Positions 9,474 through 18,809 of a stretch of 64,000 nt of DNA are shown piece after piece. How positions within the stretch are numbered: position 1 is the first letter of the stretch; each line of letters starts with the position of its first letter. Origin of the DNA: Lachnospiraceae bacterium (lineage in GTDB: Bacteria; Bacillota; Clostridia; Lachnospirales; Lachnospiraceae). Location: positions 19,441 to 83,440 of the forward strand of contig JAAWBG010000056.1 in NCBI GenBank assembly GCA_022792535.1, in the 5' to 3' direction. The notes beneath the pieces are model-generated. The model did no database searches, had not been told where the DNA came from, and was given only the letters and a program-made list of their open reading frames with translations. The translations under genes and the position numbers were made by a program.

Positions 9474-10643
9474 ATGAAAAAAAATAACATGTATCATCAA
9501 TTATACAGATGGATATTTACCATAACTATCTGTTTTATTTTCTGCACTGCAACAGCCTGCAGCAGCAACAAAGACCAGCAGGAAGATACCAGCCAGCAGG
9601 AAGATGCCAACCAGCAGGCAGATACCAGCCAACAGGAAGACACTAATCAGCAGGAAGACACTAACCAGCAGGCAGATACTAAGCAACAGGAAGATAACTC
9701 TGAGGCTTTTCAAATTACAGATCTGGAAGGTACCCCCTCTGATTACTCCAACAAAGACAACTGGATGAAGATTCCAGAGATTACTCATGAAGTGGATACT
9801 ATTTACTTCTATCCCACCTGTTATCTGGATGAATCAAAAGATGCAAAACCAATCTGCGACATTGACAACAAAAAGGTACAGGACAGAGCCAAGGAGGTTT
9901 ATGGAAACCAGGGAACCGTTTACGAGGAATCCACCAATGTATTCGTTCCTTTCTATCGGCAGAGCAATATTTATCAAGTTTATGATATGAGCCAAAAAGA
10001 GTTAGAAGAGTACCAGCGAAAAGAACAGCGCACCGATGTCTACGCTGCGTTGGATTACTATTTTGAGCATTACAATGAAGGCCGCCCTTTTATCCTGGCA
10101 GGACATTCTCAAGGTTCCATTATGACCAAAATTATTTTGGGAGAATACATGCAGGCCCACCCAGAATATTATGAGCGCATGGTGGCTGCATACCCCATCG
10201 GTTTTTCCATTACGAAAGACTTTCTGGAGGAACATCCTTACCTAAAATTTGCCCAAGGCGCTGAGGATACTGGAGTAATCGTATCATGGAATACGGAAGG
10301 AACAGGAAATAAGGACCAAGATAATCTGGTAGTCGAGCCTGGAGCCATCAGCATTAACCCCATTAACTGGAAACGAGACGACACTTACGCTGGATTTGAG
10401 GAAAATTTAGGCAGCCGCATTTTTAATGAAGAGACAGAAACTTATGAGATTATTCATAAACTTGCAGACGCACAGGTAGATACGGAACGGGGAGTTGTAA
10501 TCTGTACCACAGAAAACACGGAATATTCCCCAGCCGTTCTATTTGGACCTGAAAGCCTGCATTCCCATGATTATGACTATTATTATGAAAATCTGCGGGA
10601 AAATGTAAAAACAAGAGTAAATGCTTACTTAGAACAGCAATAA
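9474..10643 (+). CDS. lipoprotein with DUF3089 alpha/beta-hydrolase-like domain
   Basis: A 389-residue protein with a hydrophobic signal segment and a probable lipobox cysteine at residue 29 (TATAC-SS). Residues 35-75 are a low-complexity linker of QQEDT/QQADT units. The remainder resembles DUF3089, an alpha/beta-hydrolase-like family, including 'FYPTCY' near the start of the domain and the nucleophile-elbow 'AGHSQGS'. A cell-surface esterase or lipase-type activity is inferred; the substrate is unknown. An AAGGAGG site precedes the ATG. The gene is convergent with and nearly touches the uracil-DNA glycosylase gene (2-bp gap). Confidence 0.82.
   Translation: MKKNNMYHQLYRWIFTITICFIFCTATACSSNKDQQEDTSQQEDANQQADTSQQEDTNQQEDTNQQADTKQQEDNSEAFQITDLEGTPSDYSNKDNWMKIPEITHEVDTIYFYPTCYLDESKDAKPICDIDNKKVQDRAKEVYGNQGTVYEESTNVFVPFYRQSNIYQVYDMSQKELEEYQRKEQRTDVYAALDYYFEHYNEGRPFILAGHSQGSIMTKIILGEYMQAHPEYYERMVAAYPIGFSITKDFLEEHPYLKFAQGAEDTGVIVSWNTEGTGNKDQDNLVVEPGAISINPINWKRDDTYAGFEENLGSRIFNEETETYEIIHKLADAQVDTERGVVICTTENTEYSPAVLFGPESLHSHDYDYYYENLRENVKTRVNAYLEQQ
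9570..9690. repeat. minisatellite encoding QQ(E/A)D(T/A) units
   Basis: About eight degenerate 15-18-bp units (CAGCAGGAAGAYAC-type) in tandem encode the acidic, glutamine-rich linker of the lipoprotein. Length variation between strains is likely. Confidence 0.75.
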
Positions 10644-10645
10644 AT

Positions 10646-11245
10646 TCAAAAATCCGCACCAGTGGGGCCGCCTGGCTTATGGCCCCCTGGAATAAATTCA
10701 TCCCGCTTTTTCACAATCTCACAGAAATCTTTTTTTGCGCTCTCATATTTCGAAGGATCCCGCAGAATTGCAGAAGGATGGTATGTGGCGGTCAACGCAC
10801 AGTCTTTCCGGCAGGTCCAGAGACCATGTTGTCTGGTTATTTTAAAATCCGGCGAGATAATGCGCTGAGCAGCCACACGTCCAAGGCAGACAATAATTTT
10901 AGGCTTCAAGAGAAAGGTTTCATATTTCAGATAGGGAAAACATGCTTCTTTTTCCTCTTCCCTTGGATCCCGGTTTCCTGGAGGATGACACTTTAAAATA
11001 TTGGTAATATAGATTTCTTCTCTGGTCAGCCCGCACTCCTGCAAAAGGCTGTCTAAGATTTCCCCGGAGCGGCCCACAAATGGTACTCCCTGCTGATCTT
11101 CCTGGGCTCCCGGCGCCTCAGCAATCAGCATAATATCCGCCCTATGATTTCCTCTTCCCATCACCGGCTGCTGTCTGGTTTGGCTCAGAGGACACTGGGC
11201 GCAGCCGGCAATGTGGCTTTCAATGCCATTCCATGTAATTTCCAT
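10646..11245 (-). CDS. family 4 uracil-DNA glycosylase (Fe-S)
   Basis: A 199-residue glycosylase that removes uracil from DNA at the start of base-excision repair. It carries the active-site motif 'AEAPGAQED', a 'GRSGEILD' segment and the C-terminal 'HPSAILR' motif. Four cysteines (15, 18, 86 and 102) have the spacing of the 4Fe-4S ligands of family 4 enzymes. Length is normal for the family apart from a short glycine/proline-rich tail. The start follows an AAAGGAG site. It is probably monocistronic. Confidence 0.92.
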   Translation of the reverse strand: MEITWNGIESHIAGCAQCPLSQTRQQPVMGRGNHRADIMLIAEAPGAQEDQQGVPFVGRSGEILDSLLQECGLTREEIYITNILKCHPPGNRDPREEEKEACFPYLKYETFLLKPKIIVCLGRVAAQRIISPDFKITRQHGLWTCRKDCALTATYHPSAILRDPSKYESAKKDFCEIVKKRDEFIPGGHKPGGPTGADF

Positions 11246-11611
11246 AGCATCTCCTTTCCTTTTCTATATATACATACTGCATCACTTTTTGTATACTATT
11301 AGAAATCTTTGACCTTTATCTGGCTTATCCAAAACATTACAACTATTTTGACTCTGTCACACTATCAAACTCAGGGTTAAAATAATAAAAATTTAAGAGG
11401 TTTCTTGGCTTTTGAGCCCGTAATTATGAAGGGCAGGTTATCATACACTTTTTTGAAAATTTAAAAAACCGGAAACTCCGTCCTAGACAGTCCGTTCCCG
11501 GTTTTTCTTTTATCTCAAGGCCCTTAAGAGGGCATAGACACTTTCTGATCCCTGATTCCTTACAGGAAATATCCTGTCACGCCAGCGTGCGGCGTATCTT
11601 CCTGACTGGAA
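11246..11611. other. intergenic region between UDG and alcohol dehydrogenase genes
   Basis: It carries the upstream region of the minus-strand glycosylase gene, then an intrinsic terminator near 11463-11506. No credible ORF is seen. Confidence 0.6.
11463..11506. terminator. intrinsic terminator
   Basis: AAAAAACCGG pairs with CCGGTTTTT across an internal loop, ending in a T tract on the plus strand and on the minus strand. It lies downstream of the minus-strand alcohol dehydrogenase gene, which it probably terminates. Confidence 0.6.
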
Positions 11612-12793
11612 TTAAAAATCAACTTCTGTTCCATAATATGTACAGGTAAACAGTTTTTCCATGACAGCCGGGTCAATTTCTCTTGGATTGGAGCCCGTAC
11701 ATGCGTCTCCTACAGCCCGCTCTGCAATACCAGAAACTTTTTCTTTGAACTCATCTTCGTTGATTCCAAATTCTTTCAGGGTCTTCGGAATGTTGAGTTT
11801 TACGTTAAAATCGTCGATTTTTGCACAAAGACTGTTAACCAGGGCTTTCTCTGAGGTTCCCTCCAGTCCCATTCTGCGGGCAATTTCAGCATAACGTTTT
11901 GCTGCGATGGGGTCTTTTGCATTGTACTTAATAACATAGGGCAGATAGATGGCGTTTGCACATCCGTGAGGAATATGTCCTGTGGAGAATGCAGCCCCTG
12001 TCTTGTGAGCCATGGAATGTACAATTCCAAGAAGGGCATTGGAAAATGCCATGCCGGCCAGACACTGTGCATAGTGCATCTGCTCTCTTGCATCCATATT
12101 GCAGTTATAGGAAGCTGGGAGATAATCCAGCACCATCTCGATTGCCTGAAGCGCAAGGGGATCTGTAAAGGAACAGTTCATTGTAGACACATAAGCCTCA
12201 ATGGCATGGGTCAGCGCATCCATACCGGTATAAGCCACCTGCTTTGGCGGAAGGCCTGCCACCAGTTCCGGATCCACAATGGCAACGTCCGGGGTGATGT
12301 TAAAATCAGCCAACGGATATTTTACCCCTGTCTGATAATTGGTAATAACGGAAAAAGCCGTAACTTCTGTTGCAGTTCCGGAAGTTGTGGGAATTGCACA
12401 GAATCTTGCTTTCTGTCTCAGCTCCGGGAAGTTAAAGGGAATGCACAGGTCCTCAAAAGTGGTCTCCGGATATTCATAGAAAGCCCACATTGCCTTGGCA
12501 GCGTCAATGGGGGAACCGCCGCCCATGGAAACAATCCAGTCCGGCTCAAAACTGCGCATGGCCTCTGCGCCCTTCATTACTGTTTCCACAGAAGGGTCTG
12601 GCTCCACGCCTTCAAAAAGCTCCACTTCCATTCCTGCCTCTTTCAGATAGTTTACCGCCTTGTCCAGAAATCCCTGGCGCTTCATGGAACCGCCGCCCAC
12701 TACAAGGATTGCTTTCTGTCCCTTCAAGTTCTTAAGTTCCTCCAGACAGCCCGATCCGTGATAAACATCTCTTGGTAACGTAAATCTTGCCAT
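11612..12793 (-). CDS. iron-containing alcohol dehydrogenase
   Basis: A 393-residue group III alcohol dehydrogenase. The N-terminal domain has the dinucleotide-binding 'GGGS' motifs (VVGGGSMKR, SMGGGSPIDAAKA). The C-terminal helical domain has the metal-ligand segments 'GMDALTHAIEAY' and 'GIVHSMAHKTGAAFSTGHIPHG'. These enzymes reduce aldehydes to alcohols with NAD(P)H, typically in fermentation (butanol or lactaldehyde type). The exact substrate cannot be assigned. An AAGGAG site precedes the ATG. It is the last host gene before the ICE end. Confidence 0.92.
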   Translation of the reverse strand: MARFTLPRDVYHGSGCLEELKNLKGQKAILVVGGGSMKRQGFLDKAVNYLKEAGMEVELFEGVEPDPSVETVMKGAEAMRSFEPDWIVSMGGGSPIDAAKAMWAFYEYPETTFEDLCIPFNFPELRQKARFCAIPTTSGTATEVTAFSVITNYQTGVKYPLADFNITPDVAIVDPELVAGLPPKQVAYTGMDALTHAIEAYVSTMNCSFTDPLALQAIEMVLDYLPASYNCNMDAREQMHYAQCLAGMAFSNALLGIVHSMAHKTGAAFSTGHIPHGCANAIYLPYVIKYNAKDPIAAKRYAEIARRMGLEGTSEKALVNSLCAKIDDFNVKLNIPKTLKEFGINEDEFKEKVSGIAERAVGDACTGSNPREIDPAVMEKLFTCTYYGTEVDF

Positions 12794-13109
12794 AGTCTTC
12801 TTCTCCTTTTCTTGTTTTTATGCAACGGTCCAGCTATATATGAACCGAACCTATATACTCTGTCTATATTTTACGACATTTTTGCTTTATTTACCAGGCT
12901 TTTTTATATAATACTTTCATTTGGTAAAAGTAACACTCATCCCGGCAGGCTGTCCCGCAAACAGAGAACGCCCCAGCCCGTTGATGTCAAGTTATTGCTA
13001 CGAACTTTTTTCACTTTTTCAGAGGTCAAAAACCCGCAATCCCGCATAACTTCGTCGTGCTGATGGTAAATAACTGCTAAGTCACCCGAAAATTGATGGG
13101 AAATTATTG
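12794..13109. other. intergenic junction region between host gene and ICE recombinases
   Basis: The first part holds the promoter region of the alcohol dehydrogenase gene. The second part holds degenerate direct repeats (annotated separately) next to the recombinase triplet, so the host/ICE boundary probably lies here. The exact attachment core cannot be fixed without the right end or an empty site. Confidence 0.55.
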
Positions 13110-13117
13110 CTAAGTTA
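12981..13117. repeat. three degenerate direct repeats at the ICE left end (candidate attL/recombinase sites)
   Basis: The unit TTGATGGNAAATTATTGCTAAG occurs three times: 12981-13002 (TTGATGTCAAGTTATTGCTA), 13060-13082 (CTGATGGTAAATAACTGCTA) and 13093-13115 (TTGATGGGAAATTATTGCTA). The third overlaps the end of the first recombinase gene. Position and repetition suggest recombinase-binding or attachment sequences. Confidence 0.5.
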
Positions 13118-14702
13118 TTTTTGCCTGACTGTCCTCCTTATCAACACTGAAATTCCATTCTATCTCAATTCTTTTATCCTTATAAGCATATACCTTTTTA
13201 ATGAAGGTATCAACTATTTCCTGTGTCAGTACCTCAATATGCGAATACCGGATAATCTGCCTCATATCCTCCTCTGTCTTCCGGTATTCTTCTTCAAATC
13301 CCGCAAGTTTTTCGGCAGTCTCTTCTTCTAATACAGATAAAGAAGACAACTTTTCCGTCAGTTCTTCCGAGTTATTTTGATATTCTACAGCTGAAAGTTC
13401 ATTCAGTGCATATTTCTCATACAAAGCATCTTTTTCTGCCTGTGCCTGCTTTTTATCCTGCCTGCATTCATCCAATTTTTTTCTTAATGCGCAAATACCT
13501 GCCTCCTGAAAGGAAAATAGATTCTCTTTCTGTTTCATAGCATTGCCCCGAAGCATCAGCTCCTTATTTAGCATAAAAAGTACCATTTCTTCCAACACGT
13601 CGGCATTTATATAAACACAACATTCTGGTATTTGAAGCAGAGCGTGTTTTCTGCACTCAAACCGTCTGTATCTGTTCTTTCCCTGAAGCGGCTTATAGTC
13701 TAAAGAATATCCACAGCCACCACAATACAGCTTCCCGGTTAATGGATGTTTCTCTCTGTTCCGCTTTGTGGAATTTTCTGGTCTGAATATCGAAACCTGT
13801 TCAAATATTTCCTCTGAAATCAACGCTTCATGATGGTCAGATATCACTTTCCATTCTTCTTTCGGTACAGCAAGACGTCTTTTGCTTCCTACTGACTGTG
13901 CAACAGATTTCCCATATGTCATTTCGCCAAGGTAAAAACGGTTATTTAAAATTCTTCGAATTGCCTGAGCACTCCACGTATGAATTTTTCCATCTTTCTG
14001 CACCTTATTCGGGTTACGAATTTGTACAGCTGTCGGTACATTCTCTTCATAAAGCTGTTTTGCAATCTGTGTACTGCTTTTTCCCTGCAAAGCAAGATGG
14101 AATATATAACGCACAATCTCTGCTTCTTTCTCGTTCACTATAACAGCATTTTTTATTTCCGCACTCTTTTCATATCCAAAAGGAACACAGCCAAAAACAT
14201 ACTCTCCATTTGCACACTTATTTTTAAAAGAGGCCTTGAGCTTTACCGAGATATCTTTGCTGTACAAGTCATATAAAAGTGTCTGAAATGCTGTATCTAT
14301 CTCTATGGTGCTTCCCTGATGTTCTCGGCTGTCATAATTATCGTTAAGGGAAATGAAGCGGATTCCCATAAAAGGAAATATCTGATTCAAATACGTTCCA
14401 ATTTCGATATAGTCCCTTGAAAAACGGGACATATCTTTTACAATGATACAGCGTATGTTGTTTGCCTTTACCTCCTTTAATAATTTCTGCATACCCGGTC
14501 TTTCCATATTGGTGCCAGAGTAGCCATCATCACTAAATTCCAAAACCTTATACTTTGAAAGTTCAGAATCGCGATGTATGTATTCTAAAATCTGTTTCCG
14601 CTGATTTCCAATACTGTTGCTTTCATTCTGCACAACTCCACCATCACAGAAATCTTTTTTATCTTCTAATGATAAACGCAGATACATTGCTACTTTCTCC
14701 AT
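13110..14702 (-). CDS. large serine recombinase 1 of a triplet
   Basis: A 530-residue large serine recombinase. The N-terminal resolvase domain has the nucleophile in 'MYLRLSLED' (Ser11) and the conserved 'VKDMSRFSRDYIEIG' segment. The recombinase domain follows (FGCVPFGYE onward), then a zinc ribbon (CGGCGYSL with later C residues) and a coiled coil (about 400-480). Such enzymes catalyse integration and excision through a phosphoserine intermediate. The gene is immediately downstream of the second recombinase (4-bp gap). Triplets of serine integrases are known in some Firmicutes ICEs; how work is shared between the three is not readable from sequence. Confidence 0.92.
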   Translation of the reverse strand: MEKVAMYLRLSLEDKKDFCDGGVVQNESNSIGNQRKQILEYIHRDSELSKYKVLEFSDDGYSGTNMERPGMQKLLKEVKANNIRCIIVKDMSRFSRDYIEIGTYLNQIFPFMGIRFISLNDNYDSREHQGSTIEIDTAFQTLLYDLYSKDISVKLKASFKNKCANGEYVFGCVPFGYEKSAEIKNAVIVNEKEAEIVRYIFHLALQGKSSTQIAKQLYEENVPTAVQIRNPNKVQKDGKIHTWSAQAIRRILNNRFYLGEMTYGKSVAQSVGSKRRLAVPKEEWKVISDHHEALISEEIFEQVSIFRPENSTKRNREKHPLTGKLYCGGCGYSLDYKPLQGKNRYRRFECRKHALLQIPECCVYINADVLEEMVLFMLNKELMLRGNAMKQKENLFSFQEAGICALRKKLDECRQDKKQAQAEKDALYEKYALNELSAVEYQNNSEELTEKLSSLSVLEEETAEKLAGFEEEYRKTEEDMRQIIRYSHIEVLTQEIVDTFIKKVYAYKDKRIEIEWNFSVDKEDSQAKIT

Positions 14703-14706
14703 TACT

Positions 14707-16452
14707 TCACCCCTTCTCCATTATCTCTCGTCTCTCAGACATACAGGAGTTTTCGGAAGATACTTTAATGCTGTCAGGCGTAACTGTAAATAAAACTTCT
14801 ATCCGTTTTCCCGGATAAACATATATCTTCGAGATAAAAGCCTCTACCATATCTTTTGTCAAATCCTTTCCACTTTTCATCTTTAAAAGCGCTTTTATGG
14901 CCGCAAGATATTTTGTCTCCAGTTTTTCCAATGTCTTTTTTTCTTTTTCCCATTCCTGTTTTTGTTTTTTCAGTTCTTCCAGCTTGTCTTCCTGTTTCAT
15001 TTTAAAAGATACATACTCTTTCTGAGGGACTTTTCCAATACGATAGTCCATATAAATGCTGCTTTCTTCTTCATGAAAACGCCTTATATTGCCTTCTGTC
15101 CTGTGCAGATTTGCCTCTGTTTTTTTTATTTCCTCTGCTATCTTATCCTTTCCATAGTCCACATAGCATTTAGGCTTACTGAGTAAAACTTCAAATTCAA
15201 CACGAATAAGAGGCAGTAAAATATCCAAAAGCTCACTTTTTGATATGCGGTTTGATTCCGGGCACACTGTGACTTTTGTTTCCTTTCCATTTAGACAAAA
15301 ATATCCGTCAAGCCTTGCCTTTTCCCCATCTGCATATTGTTTTACACGACTACTGCGCGTCATCTTCCTGCCACATACGCCACAGTATAATACACTGTCA
15401 AAAATATTTTCTTCTAACGGATAACCCTTTGTATGGTGTTTATGCGACGCTGTCCTTGCTTTTATCTTCTTACGGACCTCCGCTGCATCCTTGTACAATT
15501 TTTCCTCAATCAAAGGTTCATGTGCACCTTCCGTAATCACCCAGTCATCCTCTGGCTTATGAATACGGTTTTTCTCGTTCTTTGCGGTAATACTGGTTTT
15601 TCCCTGCACTAAGGTTCCAACATAGGTTTCGCTCTTCAAAATTCTCTCTACAGCACCCTTATCCCACCCTTTATAAAAGACATCAGCAGCAGAATGGTAC
15701 ACTTCCTTTGTTTTCTTGTACTGATACGGAGGATTAATACGTCTGCGGTTTAATTCATCGGCAACTGCGGTATAATTTTCTGTTTCCACAAACTTTTCAT
15801 AAATAAACGTTACAATATCCCGTGTATTTTCGTCCGGCAGCAATACCCGCCGCTTCCCGTTCCACTCTGCTCTGTATCCATATGGCGGGGGACCGCCTAC
15901 ATAGGAACCTTCTTCTCTCCGCTGTTTTAAATGCAGCTTCGCCTTTTTGGAAAAATCCTTTGCATACATGTCATTTATAAGATTTTTAATTTCGGAAGCC
16001 ATCTGCTTATTTTCATTTCCATCTTTTCCAGTATCAAATCCATCTGCAACTGCAATAAATCTCACTCCCAAAAAAGGAAATATCTTTTCAATATAGTTGC
16101 CCGCTTCCAGATAATTTCTCCCAAACCTTGATAAATCTTTTACAATAACACAATTAATGTCTCCAAGCCTCACGTCCTGTAACAATCTCAGAAAACCTTC
16201 TCTTTCAAAATTGCTTCCCGTTTTCCCCAAATCAGTATAGCATTCCACAATGTCAATCACTTCTCCTGTCTTCTGTTCATTGAACTCTTCCACAAATTTT
16301 TTTGCTATTTCTATCTGAACCTCCAGAGATTCGTTTTTTCTGACATCCTGGTCGGAAGAGAGCCTTGCATATATCCCTGCCTTAAATCTTAATTCGCTGC
16401 ACTTTTCTTCTGTCTGCTGTCCTGATGTTTTTCTTTTGGATATTCTGCCCAT
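14707..16452 (-). CDS. large serine recombinase 2 of a triplet
   Basis: A large serine recombinase with catalytic serine in 'GIYARLSSDQD' (Ser32 from the preferred start), 'VKDLSRFGRNYLEAG', a 'GGPPPYGYRAEW' recombinase-domain entry, a 'CGVCGRKM' zinc ribbon, and a long coiled coil. The open frame extends to 16506, but the ATG at 16452 follows an AAAGGAG site and begins 2 bp after the upstream recombinase stop, so I prefer it. The gene is translationally coupled or closely spaced with both neighbours, which supports one integration/excision operon. Confidence 0.92.
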   Translation of the reverse strand: MGRISKRKTSGQQTEEKCSELRFKAGIYARLSSDQDVRKNESLEVQIEIAKKFVEEFNEQKTGEVIDIVECYTDLGKTGSNFEREGFLRLLQDVRLGDINCVIVKDLSRFGRNYLEAGNYIEKIFPFLGVRFIAVADGFDTGKDGNENKQMASEIKNLINDMYAKDFSKKAKLHLKQRREEGSYVGGPPPYGYRAEWNGKRRVLLPDENTRDIVTFIYEKFVETENYTAVADELNRRRINPPYQYKKTKEVYHSAADVFYKGWDKGAVERILKSETYVGTLVQGKTSITAKNEKNRIHKPEDDWVITEGAHEPLIEEKLYKDAAEVRKKIKARTASHKHHTKGYPLEENIFDSVLYCGVCGRKMTRSSRVKQYADGEKARLDGYFCLNGKETKVTVCPESNRISKSELLDILLPLIRVEFEVLLSKPKCYVDYGKDKIAEEIKKTEANLHRTEGNIRRFHEEESSIYMDYRIGKVPQKEYVSFKMKQEDKLEELKKQKQEWEKEKKTLEKLETKYLAAIKALLKMKSGKDLTKDMVEAFISKIYVYPGKRIEVLFTVTPDSIKVSSENSCMSERREIMEKG

Positions 16453-16454
16453 TT

Positions 16455-18203
16455 TTATGCACTCCTTTCCTTGTTCTTGTCCTGCCCTTTGGACATAGCG
16501 GGACACTCGAAGGGTGTTTCCTTGTTTCTGTCCTGCTCTTTGGACATAGCGGGAGGCCCGGAAGATAATTTCTCGTTTGTTTCCCGCATGATACGATACT
16601 GATTCATATAATAAAATTCAATATCCAGCCTTCGGTCCTCAAATACTGTAATCCTCTTCACCATATTGCAAAGAGTATGACGGTCTATCTCCTTTATCTC
16701 CGAACAATCCTGCATTGTCTTTAAACGTGCTGCCGACATGACACCATTCTTAAACAGTTCTTTTATCATATCCTCCTGCTTTTTTTGGGCCTCTTCAAAC
16801 TCTGCTGCCTTCCGTTTAAATTCCTCATGCAGTCTTTTAAATTCTTCTTTCGTAATAATCCCCTGTTTTAAATCTTCATACAGACCGGAACAAAGAGAAT
16901 AGTATTTATCCTGTTCTCCCTTCAGCCTTGCAATCTCAGTGTCATATCGGACAATAGATTCAAAATCAGCTTCCGTTTCCAAAACCGTTTCAAATATGTT
17001 TTTCTCTTCCAAAAAATAATTGGCATAACGTCTGACCAGCTCCGTAACCATCTCTTTCAGATGTTCTTCTGGAATACTGTGCCTGCTGCAACCTTCACCC
17101 CGGTTTTTCGTGGAGCAGATGTAATAGACTTTCCTGGTATTTTTATAACAATTCACACGCCTTATCATTTGCTCCCCACAATCCCCGCAGAATAAGATTC
17201 CTGTAAACAAACTGTTTTCTTCTGTTACAGGACTTATTCTGCCATCTGCTTTCAACAGATTCTGTACCACCTGAAACTGGTCCTCCGATATGAGTGCCTC
17301 ATGGGTATTTTCTACTTTTATCCACTCCTCCTGCGGCTTATCTATACTTTTTTTCAGCTTATAATTGATTTTCTCCCTCTTGCCCTGTACCATATGCCCT
17401 AAATAAGTTTCATTTGTCAGTATTCGTTTTATGGTGGAACTGCTCCACTTCGATTTTACCGCACCGGAAAATCCTCCTTTATAATTAGCGCCTGTAGATT
17501 TTTTATATTCTTTCGGAGAAAGAATCCCCAGTTTATTCAGCTTTTCGGCAATGGCTGAAACAGCCATGCCTTCCATCTTCCAGGAAAATATTTTTCTGAC
17601 AACATCCGCTGCATATTCATCCGGTACAAGACGATTTTTATTATTTTCCTCTTTTTTATATCCGTATGGAGCAAAGGGCGCAATACATTCTCCTTTTTTT
17701 CGCTTTACTTCAAACTGACTTTTTATTTTTGTGGAAATGTCCCTGCAATATGCGTCATTAATAAAATTTTTGACAGGAAGAACTATACCACTTTCCGATA
17801 CATCCGTCTGAAAACTGTCATAATGGTCCGTGAGTGCAATAAAGCGCACAGAAAGAGCCGGAAAGACTTTCTGTATATACCTTCCGGATTCAATATAATC
17901 ACGCCCGAACCGGGAAAGGTCTTTCACAATGACGCAATTAACCTTTCCTGCCTCAATATCACACATCATTCTTTTAAATTCTGGTCTGTCGAAATTACTG
18001 CCTGAAAATCCATCATCCACATAAATATCATAAAGTTCCATATTCTGCTGCTCATGGATAAAGGCTCTGATCAGCTCTCTCTGATTACCGATACTGTTGC
18101 TTTCGGATTTCAGATTACCCTCTCTGTCCGTCACATTTCCCACATCACTGTCATCCCTGGAAAGACGGAGGTACATAGCTGCTAGAAATTGTCTTTTATT
18201 CAT
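16455..18203 (-). CDS. large serine recombinase 3 of a triplet
   Basis: A 582-residue large serine recombinase: nucleophile in 'AAMYLRLSRDD' (Ser15), 'VKDLSRFGRDYIESG', recombinase domain 'FAPYGYKKEENN', zinc ribbon 'CGDCGEQM' and coiled coil. The extreme C-terminus contains two near-identical copies of PAMSKxQDxNKE. These reflect a duplicated hairpin sequence (see 16478-16546), so the tail may be secondary to an RNA element. It is the first gene of the recombinase operon. Confidence 0.9.
   Translation of the reverse strand: MNKRQFLAAMYLRLSRDDSDVGNVTDREGNLKSESNSIGNQRELIRAFIHEQQNMELYDIYVDDGFSGSNFDRPEFKRMMCDIEAGKVNCVIVKDLSRFGRDYIESGRYIQKVFPALSVRFIALTDHYDSFQTDVSESGIVLPVKNFINDAYCRDISTKIKSQFEVKRKKGECIAPFAPYGYKKEENNKNRLVPDEYAADVVRKIFSWKMEGMAVSAIAEKLNKLGILSPKEYKKSTGANYKGGFSGAVKSKWSSSTIKRILTNETYLGHMVQGKREKINYKLKKSIDKPQEEWIKVENTHEALISEDQFQVVQNLLKADGRISPVTEENSLFTGILFCGDCGEQMIRRVNCYKNTRKVYYICSTKNRGEGCSRHSIPEEHLKEMVTELVRRYANYFLEEKNIFETVLETEADFESIVRYDTEIARLKGEQDKYYSLCSGLYEDLKQGIITKEEFKRLHEEFKRKAAEFEEAQKKQEDMIKELFKNGVMSAARLKTMQDCSEIKEIDRHTLCNMVKRITVFEDRRLDIEFYYMNQYRIMRETNEKLSSGPPAMSKEQDRNKETPFECPAMSKGQDKNKERSA
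16478..16546 (-). promoter_or_regulatory. two copies of a short hairpin (TGTCC-AAAGRGCA-GGACA) before a recombinase start
   Basis: On the minus strand TGTCCAAAGGGCAGGACA (16478-16495) and TGTCCAAAGAGCAGGACA (16529-16546) form 5-bp stems with an 8-nt AAAGRGCA loop. The second-transcribed copy lies about 25 nt before the start of recombinase 2. A third copy with a compensated stem occurs at 42723-42740. Confidence 0.5.
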
Positions 18204-18218
18204 TCTATCACTCCTGAC

Positions 18219-18246
18219 TTATGGTTTAAGTAGCAGGTAACCATAA
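18219..18246. promoter_or_regulatory. hairpin/operator-like inverted repeat upstream of the recombinase operon
   Basis: TTATGGTT and AACCATAA form a perfect 8-bp inverted repeat 12 nt apart, directly upstream of the third recombinase gene start. It could be an operator or leader hairpin. Confidence 0.4.
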
Positions 18247-18323
18247 ATCAAAAGCAACCACTGATATGTCCTGATTTAAGGCTAACATAACTTTTCGATT
18301 CTTTCAAGACCTTTTGATTCTTT

Positions 18324-18596
18324 TTAAATATGAATTTCCGCCAAATGTCTGATATACTCTTTCATTTTATCATCTATCGTCGGCCCTTCTTTCTGAAATC
18401 TGACTTTTACCACATAATCACCGATACGATGTACAAAAAGATTATTTGTCTGTTCCGCAAAAAGAGCCAACTTTTTTTCAACTGGAAGTTTTGTATCAAT
18501 TTTGACATCTCTGATATCTGTCAGTGTATTAATATCTACTGTACGGACATCCACGGATTCCATCTCGTCCAGTACTTCATCTGTTATACCAAACAT
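18324..18596 (-). CDS. small conserved ICE protein of unknown function
   Basis: A 90-residue acidic/basic protein without signal peptide or membrane segment. It resembles small proteins (DUF6870-like) often found next to recombinase genes of clostridial elements; I am not certain of the family name. An AGGAGGAAGATTGTAA leader precedes the ATG. Transcription would run toward the recombinase operon, so it could be co-transcribed with it. Confidence 0.65.
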   Translation of the reverse strand: MFGITDEVLDEMESVDVRTVDINTLTDIRDVKIDTKLPVEKKLALFAEQTNNLFVHRIGDYVVKVRFQKEGPTIDDKMKEYIRHLAEIHI

Positions 18597-18809
18597 TTAC
18601 AATCTTCCTCCTGTACCATTCCTTATAATATTTATTCTTCCATCAGATTGTCCTATGACATACAGCCTGTGTATGGAAAAAGCAGGCTAACCATTTCCGT
18701 TTCCTATAAGATTAAGAAAGAATCCTGCAAAGCAGAATTCTCCGCCTGCGGCAGGTCGCTTCTGCGATGTCATCCCGTTCCTCCGCAGTGCGATAATTAT
18801 TTTCTCATT

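Noticed and set aside
11966-12778. 270-residue plus-strand ORF
   Set aside because: Antisense shadow of the alcohol dehydrogenase gene.
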